Shown here in pieces: positions 1 to 7,741 of a DNA stretch of 64,000 bases (positions are counted from its first letter, which is position 1; each line of letters opens with the position of its first letter). Below the pieces are notes generated by a model. It was not told the DNA's origin, made no database searches, and saw only the letters and a program-made list of their open reading frames with translations. Made by a program: the position numbers and the translations under genes. Origin of the DNA: Chlorobiaceae bacterium (GTDB taxonomy: Bacteria > Bacteroidota > Chlorobiia > Chlorobiales > Chlorobiaceae); the NCBI GenBank assembly GCA_013334225.1, contig JAAXXY010000014.1, forward strand, positions 1 through 64,000, read 5' to 3'.

Positions 1-204
1 TATGCCTCCGATCTGTATTGTAATCGATGAACCTTTTTTCAGCCCCTTATAGAGTTCCAGCCCGTCAACGGGATGTCCGGGGGATGTGGGGAGAAGGGGG
101 ACGGCCCTCAATAAATCAACAAGCAGTGTTAGCTATTATGTTCGTTAATTGGTGTTATATGATTACATCAGAAACAGTAACAAATAATTGCGGATATCCT
201 GATC
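1..204. other. left-end stretch with no recognised gene
   Basis: No reading frame here looks like a known family. A 74-codon frame on the plus strand from 27 to 251 has no recognisable motif and runs antisense into the Fic-family remnant, so it is treated as chance. A G-rich patch lies near 70-105. Confidence 0.5.
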
Positions 205-488
205 TCAGGATGCCCGGTATCCTTCAAGCACAACCTGTTCCATCCACTTAATCTCATCATCACTCAGAAAACTGAAATGAGACTCTTTTTTTTTGCAGAA
301 AGGTGCCCATGGTTTTGCAGGCAGAGTCTGATAAACAGGTTGATTTTCATGTCGGGCATATCGGCGAAATCCTGAATTCCTGATTTGGTCCGGTCAAAAT
401 GGACAAGAACATCAAGCTCTTCTCTCAGTTCCTTATCAACCGTTTTCATGATAAAATCATACAGGGCCTGAGCTGATGCCAGTCCCAA
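205..488 (-). pseudogene. Fic-family protein, C-terminal remnant with frameshift
   Basis: Read on the minus strand, this encodes only the segment that follows the AMP-transferase core in Fic/DOC proteins: motifs such as FDRTKSGIQDFADMPD and LCLQNHGHLSAKK match the usual helical tail of that family. At a run of nine T (286-294 on the plus strand, A9 on the coding strand) the frame breaks and would stop shortly after. Removing two bases (or adding one) from the run restores FSFLSDDEIKWMEQVV and a stop at 205-207, which is the expected family ending. The catalytic HPFxxGNGR core is absent and the sequence upstream is occupied by the divergent methyltransferase. What is seen is a broken tail; that it was once a full Fic gene is inference. 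Confidence 0.7.
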
Positions 489-499
489 GGGATATCACC

Positions 500-1207
500 A
501 TGCGACCACCCACCATAGCGGAACGCCGGTTTGAAGAGTTTCGTGACAAACTGCAGGGACTTTCGACCAGGGAAATCTTCGATTTCATTTATCGGAACAA
601 TCTTTGGGACAGTCCCGAGTCAGTATCCGGATTAGGGTCGCAACTCGATGCCACAACACAATTGCGCTCTCAGCTGCCGATAATGCTTGACCGGTTGGGG
701 GTTGAAACCCTCCTCGATATTCCATGCGGTGACTTCTCCTGGTTGAGCACCGTCAACCTCAATGTCAATCGCTACATCGGTGCCGACATTGTTCCGGGAA
801 TTGTTGAGCGGAATATCTCAAGATATCGGGATTCGCATCCTTTTGCAGAATTTCGTGTGCTTGACCTGACGAAGGATCCGCTTCCTGAGGGTGATGCTCT
901 TTTGTGCCGGGATTGCCTCGTGCATTTACCGTATGTTTTGATTGGAGATGCGTTGAAAAACATAACAGCTTCCCGGATCCGGTATGTTCTTCTCACAACA
1001 TTTGTAGGAAGCGAAAGGGTGAATGCTGACATTGAGACCGGCAACTGGAGACCCCTGAATTTCGAGAAGCCGCCGTTTTCGTTTCCGGCGCCCGAGATTG
1101 TTCTCGTCGAGGGCTGTACAGAAGAACAGGGAGCGTATGCTGACAAGGCCCTTGGTGTATGGCGCGTAGATCAACTTCGTGAAGTAGTGGAGAAAGGAAA
1201 CCGGTGA
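500..1207 (+). CDS. class I SAM-dependent methyltransferase
   Basis: Predicted 235-residue cytosolic methyltransferase. The glycine-rich SAM-binding motif is visible as LLDIPCGDFSWL (around residues 80-90), followed by the acidic strand-end YIGADIVPGIVE and a later CRDCLVHLPY segment in the position of the family's motif IV. The substrate is not recognisable. An in-frame ATG eight codons upstream (476) exists, but the ATG at 500 has an AAGG about nine bases before it and is preferred. It diverges from the Fic-family remnant, so its upstream region may be rearranged. Downstream comes a repeat-rich gap. It is a solitary gene with no pathway partner visible. The general fold assignment is firm; the role is unknown. 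Confidence 0.8.
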   Translation: MRPPTIAERRFEEFRDKLQGLSTREIFDFIYRNNLWDSPESVSGLGSQLDATTQLRSQLPIMLDRLGVETLLDIPCGDFSWLSTVNLNVNRYIGADIVPGIVERNISRYRDSHPFAEFRVLDLTKDPLPEGDALLCRDCLVHLPYVLIGDALKNITASRIRYVLLTTFVGSERVNADIETGNWRPLNFEKPPFSFPAPEIVLVEGCTEEQGAYADKALGVWRVDQLREVVEKGNR

Positions 1208-1218
1208 GCTGACCATTA

Positions 1219-1275
1219 TATATTATTGTTCCGGCAACAATAAATCGAAAGGAAATCCATGCAATGGGCCTGTCA
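1219..1275. repeat. 57-bp dispersed repeat, copy A
   Basis: This stretch matches 4431-4487 base for base at most positions, with no gaps. It includes a hairpin core, TTATTGTT-CCGGC-AACAATAA (1223-1243), and then ATCCATGCAATG followed by CTGTCA at the right edge. Copy A runs directly into a second palindromic repeat. Confidence 0.8.
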
Positions 1276-1360
1276 TTCCGCAATGAAGCATAGCGGAATG
1301 AAGAATCCATCATATTACTAAACAATAAGTTATGGATTCTTCGCCTTGCTCAGAATGACA
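1271..1360. repeat. 90-bp palindromic repeat (REP/MITE-like)
   Basis: Outer arms TGTCATTC (1271-1278) and GAATGACA (1353-1360) are perfect inverted copies, and inner arms GAAGAATCCAT (1300-1310) and ATGGATTCTTC (1332-1342) are also perfect. The right half, with TTCTTCGCCTTGCTCAGAATG, resembles short mobile palindromes seen dispersed in many bacterial genomes. No coding capacity. Confidence 0.75.
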
Positions 1361-1395
1361 GAATTGAGCTTTTGTCAGCTAACCGGGATTGACAG

Positions 1396-1480
1396 TTTTA
1401 ATCACCGGATTAATACTGAAAATGTTAAAAGTGCTGGGCTTTTCCTGACTACGGCAGCACTTTCGTGATGCTGATTAAAA
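1396..1480. repeat. nested inverted repeat upstream of the toxin-antitoxin pair
   Basis: Two perfect nine-base inverted pairs are nested: TTTTAATCA (1396-1404) with TGATTAAAA (1472-1480), and AAAGTGCTG (1428-1436) with CAGCACTTT (1455-1463). It ends 16 bases before a TATAAT box, so it may be an operator, a cruciform or the remnant of a small mobile palindrome. Confidence 0.65.
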
Positions 1481-1495
1481 CCGTATATTTCTGTC

Positions 1496-1501
1496 TATAA
1501 T
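1496..1501 (+). promoter_or_regulatory. candidate -10 box of the toxin-antitoxin operon
   Basis: A perfect TATAAT lies 28 bases before the antitoxin start at 1530. No good -35 hexamer is seen 16-18 bases upstream; that position falls in the right arm of the nested inverted repeat. Activity is inferred only. Confidence 0.4.
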
Positions 1502-1529
1502 GGACAGATTATGAGAGGGGAGGATGGAT

Positions 1530-1778
1530 ATGGAAAACTGGCAGATACAAAAAGCGAAAAATCATTTCAGCGATCTGGTGCGGAAAGCGCAGGAATCCGG
1601 ACCGCAGACAATCACGAAGCATGGAAAGGCCGAGGCAGTGCTGATTTCAATGCAGGATTACCGTAACCTGATGAGAAAGCAGGATTCTCTGGTGGAGTTT
1701 TTTCAAAAGTCGCCTTTGAAAGGGGTTACTCTTGATCTTGAGAGACGGAAGGACAAGGGCAGGGAGATCGAGCTGTGA
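1530..1778 (+). CDS. type II antitoxin, Phd/YefM family
   Basis: An 82-residue antitoxin predicted to bind DNA and neutralise the PIN-domain toxin encoded next. The N-terminal pattern WQIQKAKNHFSDLVRKAQ, then PQTITKHGKAEAVLISMQDYRNL, is the Phd/YefM DNA-binding and dimer fold; the charged C-terminal tail (LDLERRKDKGREIEL) would wrap the toxin. Two in-frame ATGs occur (1524 and 1530); the second is preferred because AGGGGAGG at 1516-1523 lies at good spacing. The stop overlaps the toxin start by four bases (GTGA), indicating translational coupling. Autoregulation through the upstream inverted repeats is likely from family behaviour but not shown here. Confidence 0.9.
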   Translation: MENWQIQKAKNHFSDLVRKAQESGPQTITKHGKAEAVLISMQDYRNLMRKQDSLVEFFQKSPLKGVTLDLERRKDKGREIEL

Positions 1779-2200
1779 GTTTTCTGCTGGATACCTGTGT
1801 TATTTCCGAGATGTTACGTTCCGTTCCTTCTGCCGGGGTTGTCCGGTGGATCGAGGAGCATGACGAGTTCGATCTTTATCTGAGTGTCGTGACCCTCGGT
1901 GAAATCCAGAAAGGTATTTCCAGACTATCTACAGGCAAAAAGAAATCCCGGCTTACGGCATGGCTGAAAGAAGAACTGGAAGTCAGATTTTCCGGGAGAA
2001 TTATTCCTGTTACCGCAGATATCGCTGTAAAGTGGGGTGCCATGCTCGGAATGGCAGAAAATAGCGGTCAGCCGCTATCCGTAATCGATGCACTGATTGC
2101 TGCAACGGCCTCTGTGCATAATCTGATCCTCGTAACAAGGAACATCAGCGACTTCTGTGGTTGCTCTATCGATATTGTGGATCCATGGAGCGTTGCCTGA
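1775..2200 (+). CDS. PIN-domain toxin, VapC/FitB type
   Basis: A 141-residue predicted metal-dependent ribonuclease toxin. The acidic PIN residues are all present: D6 in FLLDTCVISE, E43 in TLGEIQKGI, D105 in SVIDALIAATA, and D126 in TRNISDF. The layout (TLGEIQKGI, then GQPLSVIDALIAATA) is that of the FitB-like VapC branch. The start is a GTG at 1775 overlapping the antitoxin stop, preceded by AGGGAG at 1761-1766. All catalytic residues being intact argues for an active toxin. The RNA target cannot be read from sequence. It is followed after about 60 bases by the convergent end of the epimerase gene. Confidence 0.9.
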   Translation: MSFLLDTCVISEMLRSVPSAGVVRWIEEHDEFDLYLSVVTLGEIQKGISRLSTGKKKSRLTAWLKEELEVRFSGRIIPVTADIAVKWGAMLGMAENSGQPLSVIDALIAATASVHNLILVTRNISDFCGCSIDIVDPWSVA

Positions 2201-2261
2201 AAGGGACATGGCGCCCCTTCAGTAACTTAAATCAATACCCGAGAAGCATTCGCTCCACGCA

Positions 2262-3140
2262 TCAGAGTGGGAGCGTTTTGCACTGGTTGAAGAAATCGCG
2301 AAGGCGGTGGGTGCCGTACTTCGGCGAGACGAAATCCATTTTGCTGAGCGTGGTGGCGAAAAGAGCGACATCATGCACATCGCGGTTGAAGATCCCGACT
2401 ATTCCGACCAGGCCGTCGGCGAGCCAGAAAGGAAGCGGAACCAGCGCCGGCTTCGTTCCGGCGATTTCGCACGCCAGGTCGACCATTTCGCGATAGGTGA
2501 AGACTTCCGGACCGCCGACTTCGATCTCCCGTTCCGTTCCATCGAGCGCATCGGCGCAGACTTTGGCGAGGTCGGCTCCGTGGATTGGGTTCTGGCGGCA
2601 GTATCCGTCGCCGATCCAGAGCATGAAGCCCCGGCGGGCGCGGGCGACGAACTGCCCGATCTCCGAGAAGAAGCCGTTAGGACGGATAATCGTGCTTTCG
2701 ATTTTTGCGGCCTGCAGCTCTTTCACGAACTTTTCATGCGCCTGTATGTTGGGAATGTTCATCATGCGGTGCGCATCGAAGGCCGAGACGTAGACGAATT
2801 TTTTCACCCCTGCTTTCAGCGCGAGATCGAGGATGTTCATGTTTCCCTGGTAGTCAACATCGAAGTTCGAGTGCTTGAAATCGGGCTTGATCATGCCGAG
2901 GGATGAAAAAACTACATCGATGCCGTCGCAGAGCATGGCGAGGGTTTCAGGTTTCGTGGCGTCGCCGAAGACCACTTCGTCGACAAGAGTGTCGATCGAC
3001 GGCGCAAAGAACGGTCCGGGCTTTTTGAACTTCTCGGGATTACGCACCAGGGCGCGCACGAAGTAACCGCGGTTTTTGAACTCCTGAACCGCATAACGGC
3101 CGAGATAACCGGTAGCGCCGGCTACAAGAACTTTCTTCAT
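2262..3140 (-). CDS. NAD(P)-binding epimerase/NmrA-like protein
   Basis: A 292-residue atypical short-chain dehydrogenase. The nucleotide-binding motif VLVAGATGYLGRYAV sits at the very N-terminus, followed by the cofactor-selecting RALVRNPEKF strand end, and later by FVYVSAFDAH and STIIRPNGFFSEIGQF. The usual YxxxK pair is replaced by an NmrA/Ycf39-like pattern (AHEKFVKEL), so it may be a reductase acting on a large substrate or a non-catalytic sensor. A longer frame starts at 3188, but the ATG at 3140 places the Rossmann motif correctly. Two sampled 60-base lines (2401-2460 and 2581-2640) are each 67% G+C, well above the nearby genes, which suggests a different origin. Resembles Ycf39/BciA-type proteins only in general fold; no specific reaction is claimed. 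Confidence 0.85.
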   Translation of the reverse strand: MKKVLVAGATGYLGRYAVQEFKNRGYFVRALVRNPEKFKKPGPFFAPSIDTLVDEVVFGDATKPETLAMLCDGIDVVFSSLGMIKPDFKHSNFDVDYQGNMNILDLALKAGVKKFVYVSAFDAHRMMNIPNIQAHEKFVKELQAAKIESTIIRPNGFFSEIGQFVARARRGFMLWIGDGYCRQNPIHGADLAKVCADALDGTEREIEVGGPEVFTYREMVDLACEIAGTKPALVPLPFWLADGLVGIVGIFNRDVHDVALFATTLSKMDFVSPKYGTHRLRDFFNQCKTLPL

Positions 3141-3342
3141 TGATTGCACGAGATAAGAGTGATGGAATAAAGCTTTTTCTACCGTCACACTGGATGGGGA
3201 CGGCTTGATCGGCAGACAATATAAGAATTACGTACTGGATATCTGCATGGATGGGTGACGTCGATCTTTCTGCAAAGAGTAAGGTCCGTCGGAATCAACT
3301 GAGCGTATGCCACCATTAAAACCTGTCAGAGAAAGGATGAGG

Positions 3343-4287
3343 TCATGACCTGAAAAATTTCTCGTATCCCTTTCCCGCAGCATATCCCGCCAGCAGCCCT
3401 GCCAGCATATACGGTATGTTCAAAGACCATAATGGCGTGAGAAAATACAGGAAATCAAAGACCCAAAAGACATCGATAAAGGTCCTGACCGTTCCGATGA
3501 TGCCGCCGGCAAGTCCCCCGGAAATGAATATCGTTCTTCCGGTACAGGACCTCAGTCCCAGGAAAGGTTTCGCCAGCACCTGGCGCCCGGAATAGGCAAG
3601 CATGATGTATGAAATTGCAAACCAGATCGAAAAGGGAGTCAGGATGAGGATACTGCCCGGGCTCAGGAAGTAAGCCCATGGGACCGTAGGCTTTCCGATC
3701 GATGAAAGGTAGAGCTTTACTCCGGCGCCGACAAACCAGGGCAGCAGCAGACCGGTAATGATGATCGCACGAAGGAAATACTGGGTCCATGATCCTTCGG
3801 CACATTTGTCCTGTTCATTCCGCCAGGTATCGCCGGCAGACACTTCGCCCGATGTCTCGTTCCATGAATCCGTATCCCGGTGCAACTGCAGTGCGAGAAA
3901 TGCGATAATACACGGAATGGCCACTCCGGCCAATGGGGCCATCATCGAAAGGAAAGAGGGTTGCGTGAAACCGGGGGATGTCATTTTACCAAAAGACAGC
4001 AGGATTGACACCGCGGAAATGATATAAATGAGTATGTCAGCACCGGCAGCAGCCAGAGATACCAGGGCACCCCAGCGGCGCAGCATGAAAAAACCTGCGC
4101 CACCGCCAAGATACATGAACAGGAGAAAGGGGTGAGAAACGGTATAGGCGGCTGACAGATAATCAGTTACCTGTTCGAGAGGCTTATGCGGCATGGTCAT
4201 GAAACCGACAGCAGCAAAAGTGCCCCAGAGGTGCGCCGCGAGCGCATATATGATGACAATAATGCCGAAAGTCCTTGGCTTTTGCAT
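3343..4287 (-). CDS. unknown polytopic membrane protein
   Basis: A 314-residue protein with about eight hydrophobic segments arranged as two groups of four: segments near residues 8-30, 48-68, 72-100 and 115-135, then a hydrophilic linker (HRDTDSWNETSGEVSAGDTWRN) and segments near 170-190, 205-235, 250-270 and 285-305. The C-terminus AGYAAGKGYEKFF is basic and probably cytoplasmic. No transporter or enzyme motif is recognised. It lies upstream of the epimerase on the same strand, about 200 bases away. The two-half layout could reflect an internal duplication, but the halves show no obvious similarity by eye. Confidence 0.7.
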   Translation of the reverse strand: MQKPRTFGIIVIIYALAAHLWGTFAAVGFMTMPHKPLEQVTDYLSAAYTVSHPFLLFMYLGGGAGFFMLRRWGALVSLAAAGADILIYIISAVSILLSFGKMTSPGFTQPSFLSMMAPLAGVAIPCIIAFLALQLHRDTDSWNETSGEVSAGDTWRNEQDKCAEGSWTQYFLRAIIITGLLLPWFVGAGVKLYLSSIGKPTVPWAYFLSPGSILILTPFSIWFAISYIMLAYSGRQVLAKPFLGLRSCTGRTIFISGGLAGGIIGTVRTFIDVFWVFDFLYFLTPLWSLNIPYMLAGLLAGYAAGKGYEKFFRS

Positions 4288-4739
4288 TGGTATGTTCCTT
4301 TTGATGGTAAAAGGTGCTGATTCCGGCTATCCTGGAATAATGCACGTCAACAGACTTCTGCCCGGCAATCAGCCTGAATTCACGAACTGTTTTCAAGGTT
4401 GCCCCGGCTTCGCATCTTGCTTGTAAAATATATGTTATTGCTCCGGCAACAATAAGTCGCAAAAAAATCCATGCAATGAGTCTGTCAAAACTATCCATTT
4501 TCCATTGCAAATATCGGGAAATGTGAAAAGCTCGTCACGAATATCCAGGTCATGAGGTGCGAATCAAATGCTCAGCGATGATGCATCACATATTAACAAG
4601 CTGCATTTTTTATGGCGATATGCGATATGATTGATGTAAATTATTGAGAATTACCAGGGATTTCAGCACGCCAAGGCCATGAACCATGGAGGGTATACTC
4701 GATGCGTTGAACGACTGTAACAATAAAAAAAGAAGCATT
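4288..4739. other. 452-bp intergenic region with a dispersed repeat
   Basis: Lies between the divergent membrane-protein and secreted-protein genes. It holds copy B of the 57-bp repeat (4431-4487) and otherwise AT-rich sequence with no recognised RNA or gene. Promoters for both flanking genes are expected here, but no convincing paired hexamers were found. Confidence 0.5.
4431..4487. repeat. 57-bp dispersed repeat, copy B
   Basis: Ungapped partner of 1219-1275 in the same orientation. The hairpin core differs by one base (TTATTGCT against AACAATAA). The match ends sharply at CTGTCA, after which the two loci diverge. Confidence 0.8.
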
Positions 4740-5306
4740 ATGAAAAAATTACTGCTCCTTCCGTTGGTCATGCTGATGCTCGCAGGTTTCAGCACAATCG
4801 GCACGGCAGAGAATCCATCAGGCAAAGTTCGGAAACCCTGTCAATATGAACAGATAGGATTTGCAGACTACCCTTACCGCAGTTTTCTGAAAAACTGGAA
4901 CGATGATGCTCATCCGTTATTTTATGCTCTGATCCGGTCTGCGGAAGAGTATGATACTTTTTTCGCCCCTGCCGCCGTCATGGGAAATAAAAGTCCATAT
5001 GCTCCCGACCCTGAATTATACAGAACGTATAATCTTCTTGTAGTGGCGCGCGTCACCAAACCGGCGCAAAACGGGAAATCCATGTTTTCGATCGAGAAGT
5101 TTGTGAAGCACAATGATATCATCGAGCTTTACTACAAGCTTGGCCGCCCGGACCGGAAAGCGACCTGGACGATCAAAGACGGCCTGGTTATAAAAATCGA
5201 GAAAGCACCCATAAGGAAGATCGTTATCTGCGAGAATAACCGTAAGGTCGGAGAGCTCGATATCGAACACAGTGTTCTCTCTGTGGAGAAACCGCCCATG
5301 AAATGA
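4740..5306 (+). CDS. unknown secreted or periplasmic protein
   Basis: A 188-residue protein beginning MKKLLLLPLVMLMLAGFSTIG, a typical signal peptide with a likely cleavage after the TAEN region near residue 23; no lipobox cysteine is present. The mature part contains two cysteines far apart (CQYEQIGF and IVICENNRK) and no recognised domain. An upstream in-frame ATG at 4686 would bury the signal peptide, so the ATG at 4740 is chosen. It stands alone between a repeat-bearing gap and rsgA. The export prediction is strong; no function is proposed. Confidence 0.7.
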   Translation: MKKLLLLPLVMLMLAGFSTIGTAENPSGKVRKPCQYEQIGFADYPYRSFLKNWNDDAHPLFYALIRSAEEYDTFFAPAAVMGNKSPYAPDPELYRTYNLLVVARVTKPAQNGKSMFSIEKFVKHNDIIELYYKLGRPDRKATWTIKDGLVIKIEKAPIRKIVICENNRKVGELDIEHSVLSVEKPPMK

Positions 5307-5450
5307 TCGCCTGAATACTCTGCCGGGCCGGAGCCTGGTGCTCCCGTCAATGCAAAGGGTATGCCCACAAGGTAAATAACTATATATTGAACCCGCTGCA
5401 GGGCTGGGTCCTGACAGAGCTGTTTCAATATTTGTCTGTGACTGGTTGCA

Positions 5451-6509
5451 ATGAAATTGAGCGATCTTGGTTTTGACCGGTGGTTCGCGGCACATACCGG
5501 TGATATCTGCCGCGAAGGGCAGGAAATTGCCCGTGTTTCAGCAGTCGACCGCAACTCTTTTCTCGTCAGGAATGAAAACGGGGAGGTGCCCGCTGAACTT
5601 TCCGGAAAGTTCCTCTACACCGTCGATTCTCCGGTCGATATGCCCTGCGTCGGCGACTGGGTTACCGTTCAGTACCACAATGACGGTGCATCAGCCATCA
5701 TCCACGCTCTCTTTCCGCGAAGGACGTTCCTGCGCCGGAAAAGTGCCGGCGCGGTCGTGGATTACCAGATGATCGCGGCAAACATCGATACCGCTTTCAT
5801 TATCCAGTCCTGTCACTTCGACTTCAATCTGCCAAGGCTGAACCGGTACCTCGCCATGGTTGCCGACGGCCATGTGGAGGCGGTTGTCATCCTTGCCAAG
5901 ACCGACCTGATTTCTTCCGATGAGCTGCTTGAGAAGCTTGCCTTTTTGGGAGAAGCTGGAATCACGGCAAGGGTGATCCCTCTCAGCAACGTAACCGGTG
6001 AAGGGTACGGGGAATTCAGGGATATACTGCTTCCCGGCAGGACCTTTTGCCTGCTCGGTTCGTCAGGTGTCGGCAAGACGACCCTGCTCAATCGCCTGAT
6101 CGGGCGCGATCTGCTCGATACCGGAACGGTCAGCGGAACAGGGGAAGGTACCCATACGACAACACGACGGCAGCTCATTGTACTCGATAACGGCGTGATG
6201 TTCATCGACACGCCGGGCATGCGTGAGCTGGGGCTGCTGGGAGCAGGTGAGGGGCTCGACAAAGGGTTCGAAGATATCGTGGAGCTTTCGAAAGCCTGCC
6301 GGTACAGCGATTGCACCCATACGCAGGAATCAGGCTGCGCCGTGCTTGCGGCGATTGCCGGCGGCGAACTGGGCAGGGAGCGCTATGCCGGTTACCTGAA
6401 GCTCAGAAAAGAGTCCGATTACCATGAGATGTCGTACCTCGAGAAAAGGAGAAAGGACAGGGAGTTCGGGCGCTTCGTCAAAAAAGTGAAGAAGGATATG
6501 AAAAAATGA
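5451..6509 (+). CDS. rsgA: ribosome small-subunit-dependent GTPase A
   Basis: A 352-residue circularly permuted GTPase that assists late 30S maturation. Domains in order: an N-terminal OB-fold (residues about 1-75, with DWVTV), then the permuted G domain with LAKTDL (G4), the P-loop GSSGVGKTTLLNRL (G1), THTTTR (G2) and DTPGMREL (G3), and finally the zinc-binding segment CRYSDCTHTQESGC, whose C-x5-C-x-H-x5-C spacing is diagnostic. The C-terminus is lysine-rich, as expected for rRNA contact. It sits just upstream of the ribosomal protein block on the same strand, separated by a 292-base gap that probably holds the str promoter. Confidence 0.95.
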   Translation: MKLSDLGFDRWFAAHTGDICREGQEIARVSAVDRNSFLVRNENGEVPAELSGKFLYTVDSPVDMPCVGDWVTVQYHNDGASAIIHALFPRRTFLRRKSAGAVVDYQMIAANIDTAFIIQSCHFDFNLPRLNRYLAMVADGHVEAVVILAKTDLISSDELLEKLAFLGEAGITARVIPLSNVTGEGYGEFRDILLPGRTFCLLGSSGVGKTTLLNRLIGRDLLDTGTVSGTGEGTHTTTRRQLIVLDNGVMFIDTPGMRELGLLGAGEGLDKGFEDIVELSKACRYSDCTHTQESGCAVLAAIAGGELGRERYAGYLKLRKESDYHEMSYLEKRRKDREFGRFVKKVKKDMKK

Positions 6510-6625
6510 TGCGGCCGGCGGAATTTCGTGCAGGACCGTTTTGGTTTAAACTTTAATATTGTATACCTTCGACTCCTCCCGGAGAACAGTTTGCCGAATT
6601 CCCCATACGGTGCTTCCGGAAGTGG

Positions 6626-6647
6626 CTGTCTGCAGCCCTGCAGACAG
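6626..6647. promoter_or_regulatory. perfect palindrome upstream of rpsL
   Basis: CTGTCTGCAG and CTGCAGACAG are perfect inverted copies separated by two bases, with no T-run after them, so this is not a simple terminator. A smaller palindrome CTTCCGGAAG lies at 6613-6622. It falls in the leader or promoter zone of the str operon and may be an operator or leader hairpin. Confidence 0.45.
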
Positions 6648-6801
6648 GTAAGCGCACGGTAGAACATTTTTTATAAATCAGGAAAAAATGTTGCTTTGTG
6701 TTTTGTTTTTTTGCCGAATTCGCTTACATTGTTTGTCCTTATAGATTTTTTATGCATTGCATTTTGTAATCAGTGGATTTTAAATAGAAAGAAAATAAAG
6801 T

Positions 6802-7206
6802 ATGCCGACGATTCAGCAGCTCATCAGGCTCGGAAGAAGTGTTAAAGCGTCCAAAACAGCGTCACCGGCGCTTGAAAAATGTCCGCAGAAGCGCGGGGTT
6901 TGTACTCGTGTTTATACAACGACGCCTAAAAAACCTAACTCCGCCTTGAGGAAGGTTGCTCGTGTAAGGTTGTCCAACAAGATTGAGGTTACGGCCTATA
7001 TTCCCGGTGAAGGTCACAACCTGCAGGAGCACTCGATCGTTCTGATCAGGGGCGGCAGGGTAAAGGATCTTCCTGGTGTGCGCTACCATATCGTTCGCGG
7101 TTCTCTGGATACGTCCGGGGTTGCTGACCGTAAGCAGAGCCGTTCGAAGTACGGGGCAAAGCAGCCGAAAGCCGGTGCGGCGGCTCCTGCAAAAGGAAAG
7201 AGATAA
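6802..7206 (+). CDS. rpsL: 30S ribosomal protein S12
   Basis: A 134-residue decoding-centre protein. The conserved loop [19 protein letters not shown] (lysines around position 43) and the second loop [17 protein letters not shown] are intact, with no change typical of streptomycin resistance. A short Ala/Lys tail (AAAPAKGKR) extends beyond the usual end. It is the first gene of the fused str-S10-spc-alpha block and is followed 27 bases later by rpsG. Confidence 0.98.
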   Translation: MPTIQQLIRLGRSVKASKTASPALEKCPQKRGVCTRVYTTTPKKPNSALRKVARVRLSNKIEVTAYIPGEGHNLQEHSIVLIRGGRVKDLPGVRYHIVRGSLDTSGVADRKQSRSKYGAKQPKAGAAAPAKGKR

Positions 7207-7233
7207 GGTTGAATCATAAATCCAGAGAAAAGT

Positions 7234-7701
7234 ATGTCGAAAAAAGGTAGCTATAAAAGAATCGGTGGTGATTTTCGTTTCGGCGATGAAAGCGTAGCTC
7301 GTTTCATCAATGCAGTCATGCTTGATGGCAAGAAAGCTGTCGCTACGAAATTGGTTTACGATGCTTTCGGTATCATTGCCGAGAGGACAAACGGCGAGGA
7401 TCCTCTGGAGGTTTATCGCAAGGCGATCGCGAATATTGCTCCCGTGGTGGAGGTTCGCAGCAAGCGTGTCGGTGGTGCGACCTATCAGATTCCTATGGAG
7501 GTCAAACCCTCGAGAAGGTCGGCTCTTGCGTTCCGCTGGCTCAAGACATATGCTTCCAGGCGTGGTGGAAAGTCCATGGCTGAAAAGCTTGCCGCCGAGC
7601 TGCTGGATGCTGCAAACGAGCAGGGTGCGTCGGTCAAGAAGCGTGACGAGGTGCATAAGATGGCCGATGCCAACAAGGCTTTCGCTCATTTCAGGTTCTA
7701 A
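7234..7701 (+). CDS. rpsG: 30S ribosomal protein S7
   Basis: A 155-residue head-domain organiser of the 30S subunit that binds 16S rRNA near the exit site. Hallmarks include [17 protein letters not shown] near the N-terminus and the [21 protein letters not shown] beta-hairpin region. Length matches the family. In many bacteria S7 represses its own operon; no leader site was identified here. Confidence 0.98.
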   Translation: MSKKGSYKRIGGDFRFGDESVARFINAVMLDGKKAVATKLVYDAFGIIAERTNGEDPLEVYRKAIANIAPVVEVRSKRVGGATYQIPMEVKPSRRSALAFRWLKTYASRRGGKSMAEKLAAELLDAANEQGASVKKRDEVHKMADANKAFAHFRF

Positions 7702-7741
7702 TGTGTTTTCAGGGTGTAGATAATAGTTCAATATACGTTTT

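Noticed and set aside
27..251. 74-codon plus-strand frame at the left edge
   Set aside because: No motif or supporting start signal, and it runs antisense into the Fic-family tail.
2198..2223. Imperfect hairpin CTGAAAGGG/CCCCTTCAG after the toxin gene as a terminator
   Set aside because: One mismatch in the stem and no T-run after it; could be chance.
2307..2906. 199-codon plus-strand frame opposite the epimerase
   Set aside because: High-GC antisense frame without motifs; the epimerase on the minus strand has clear Rossmann and family motifs.
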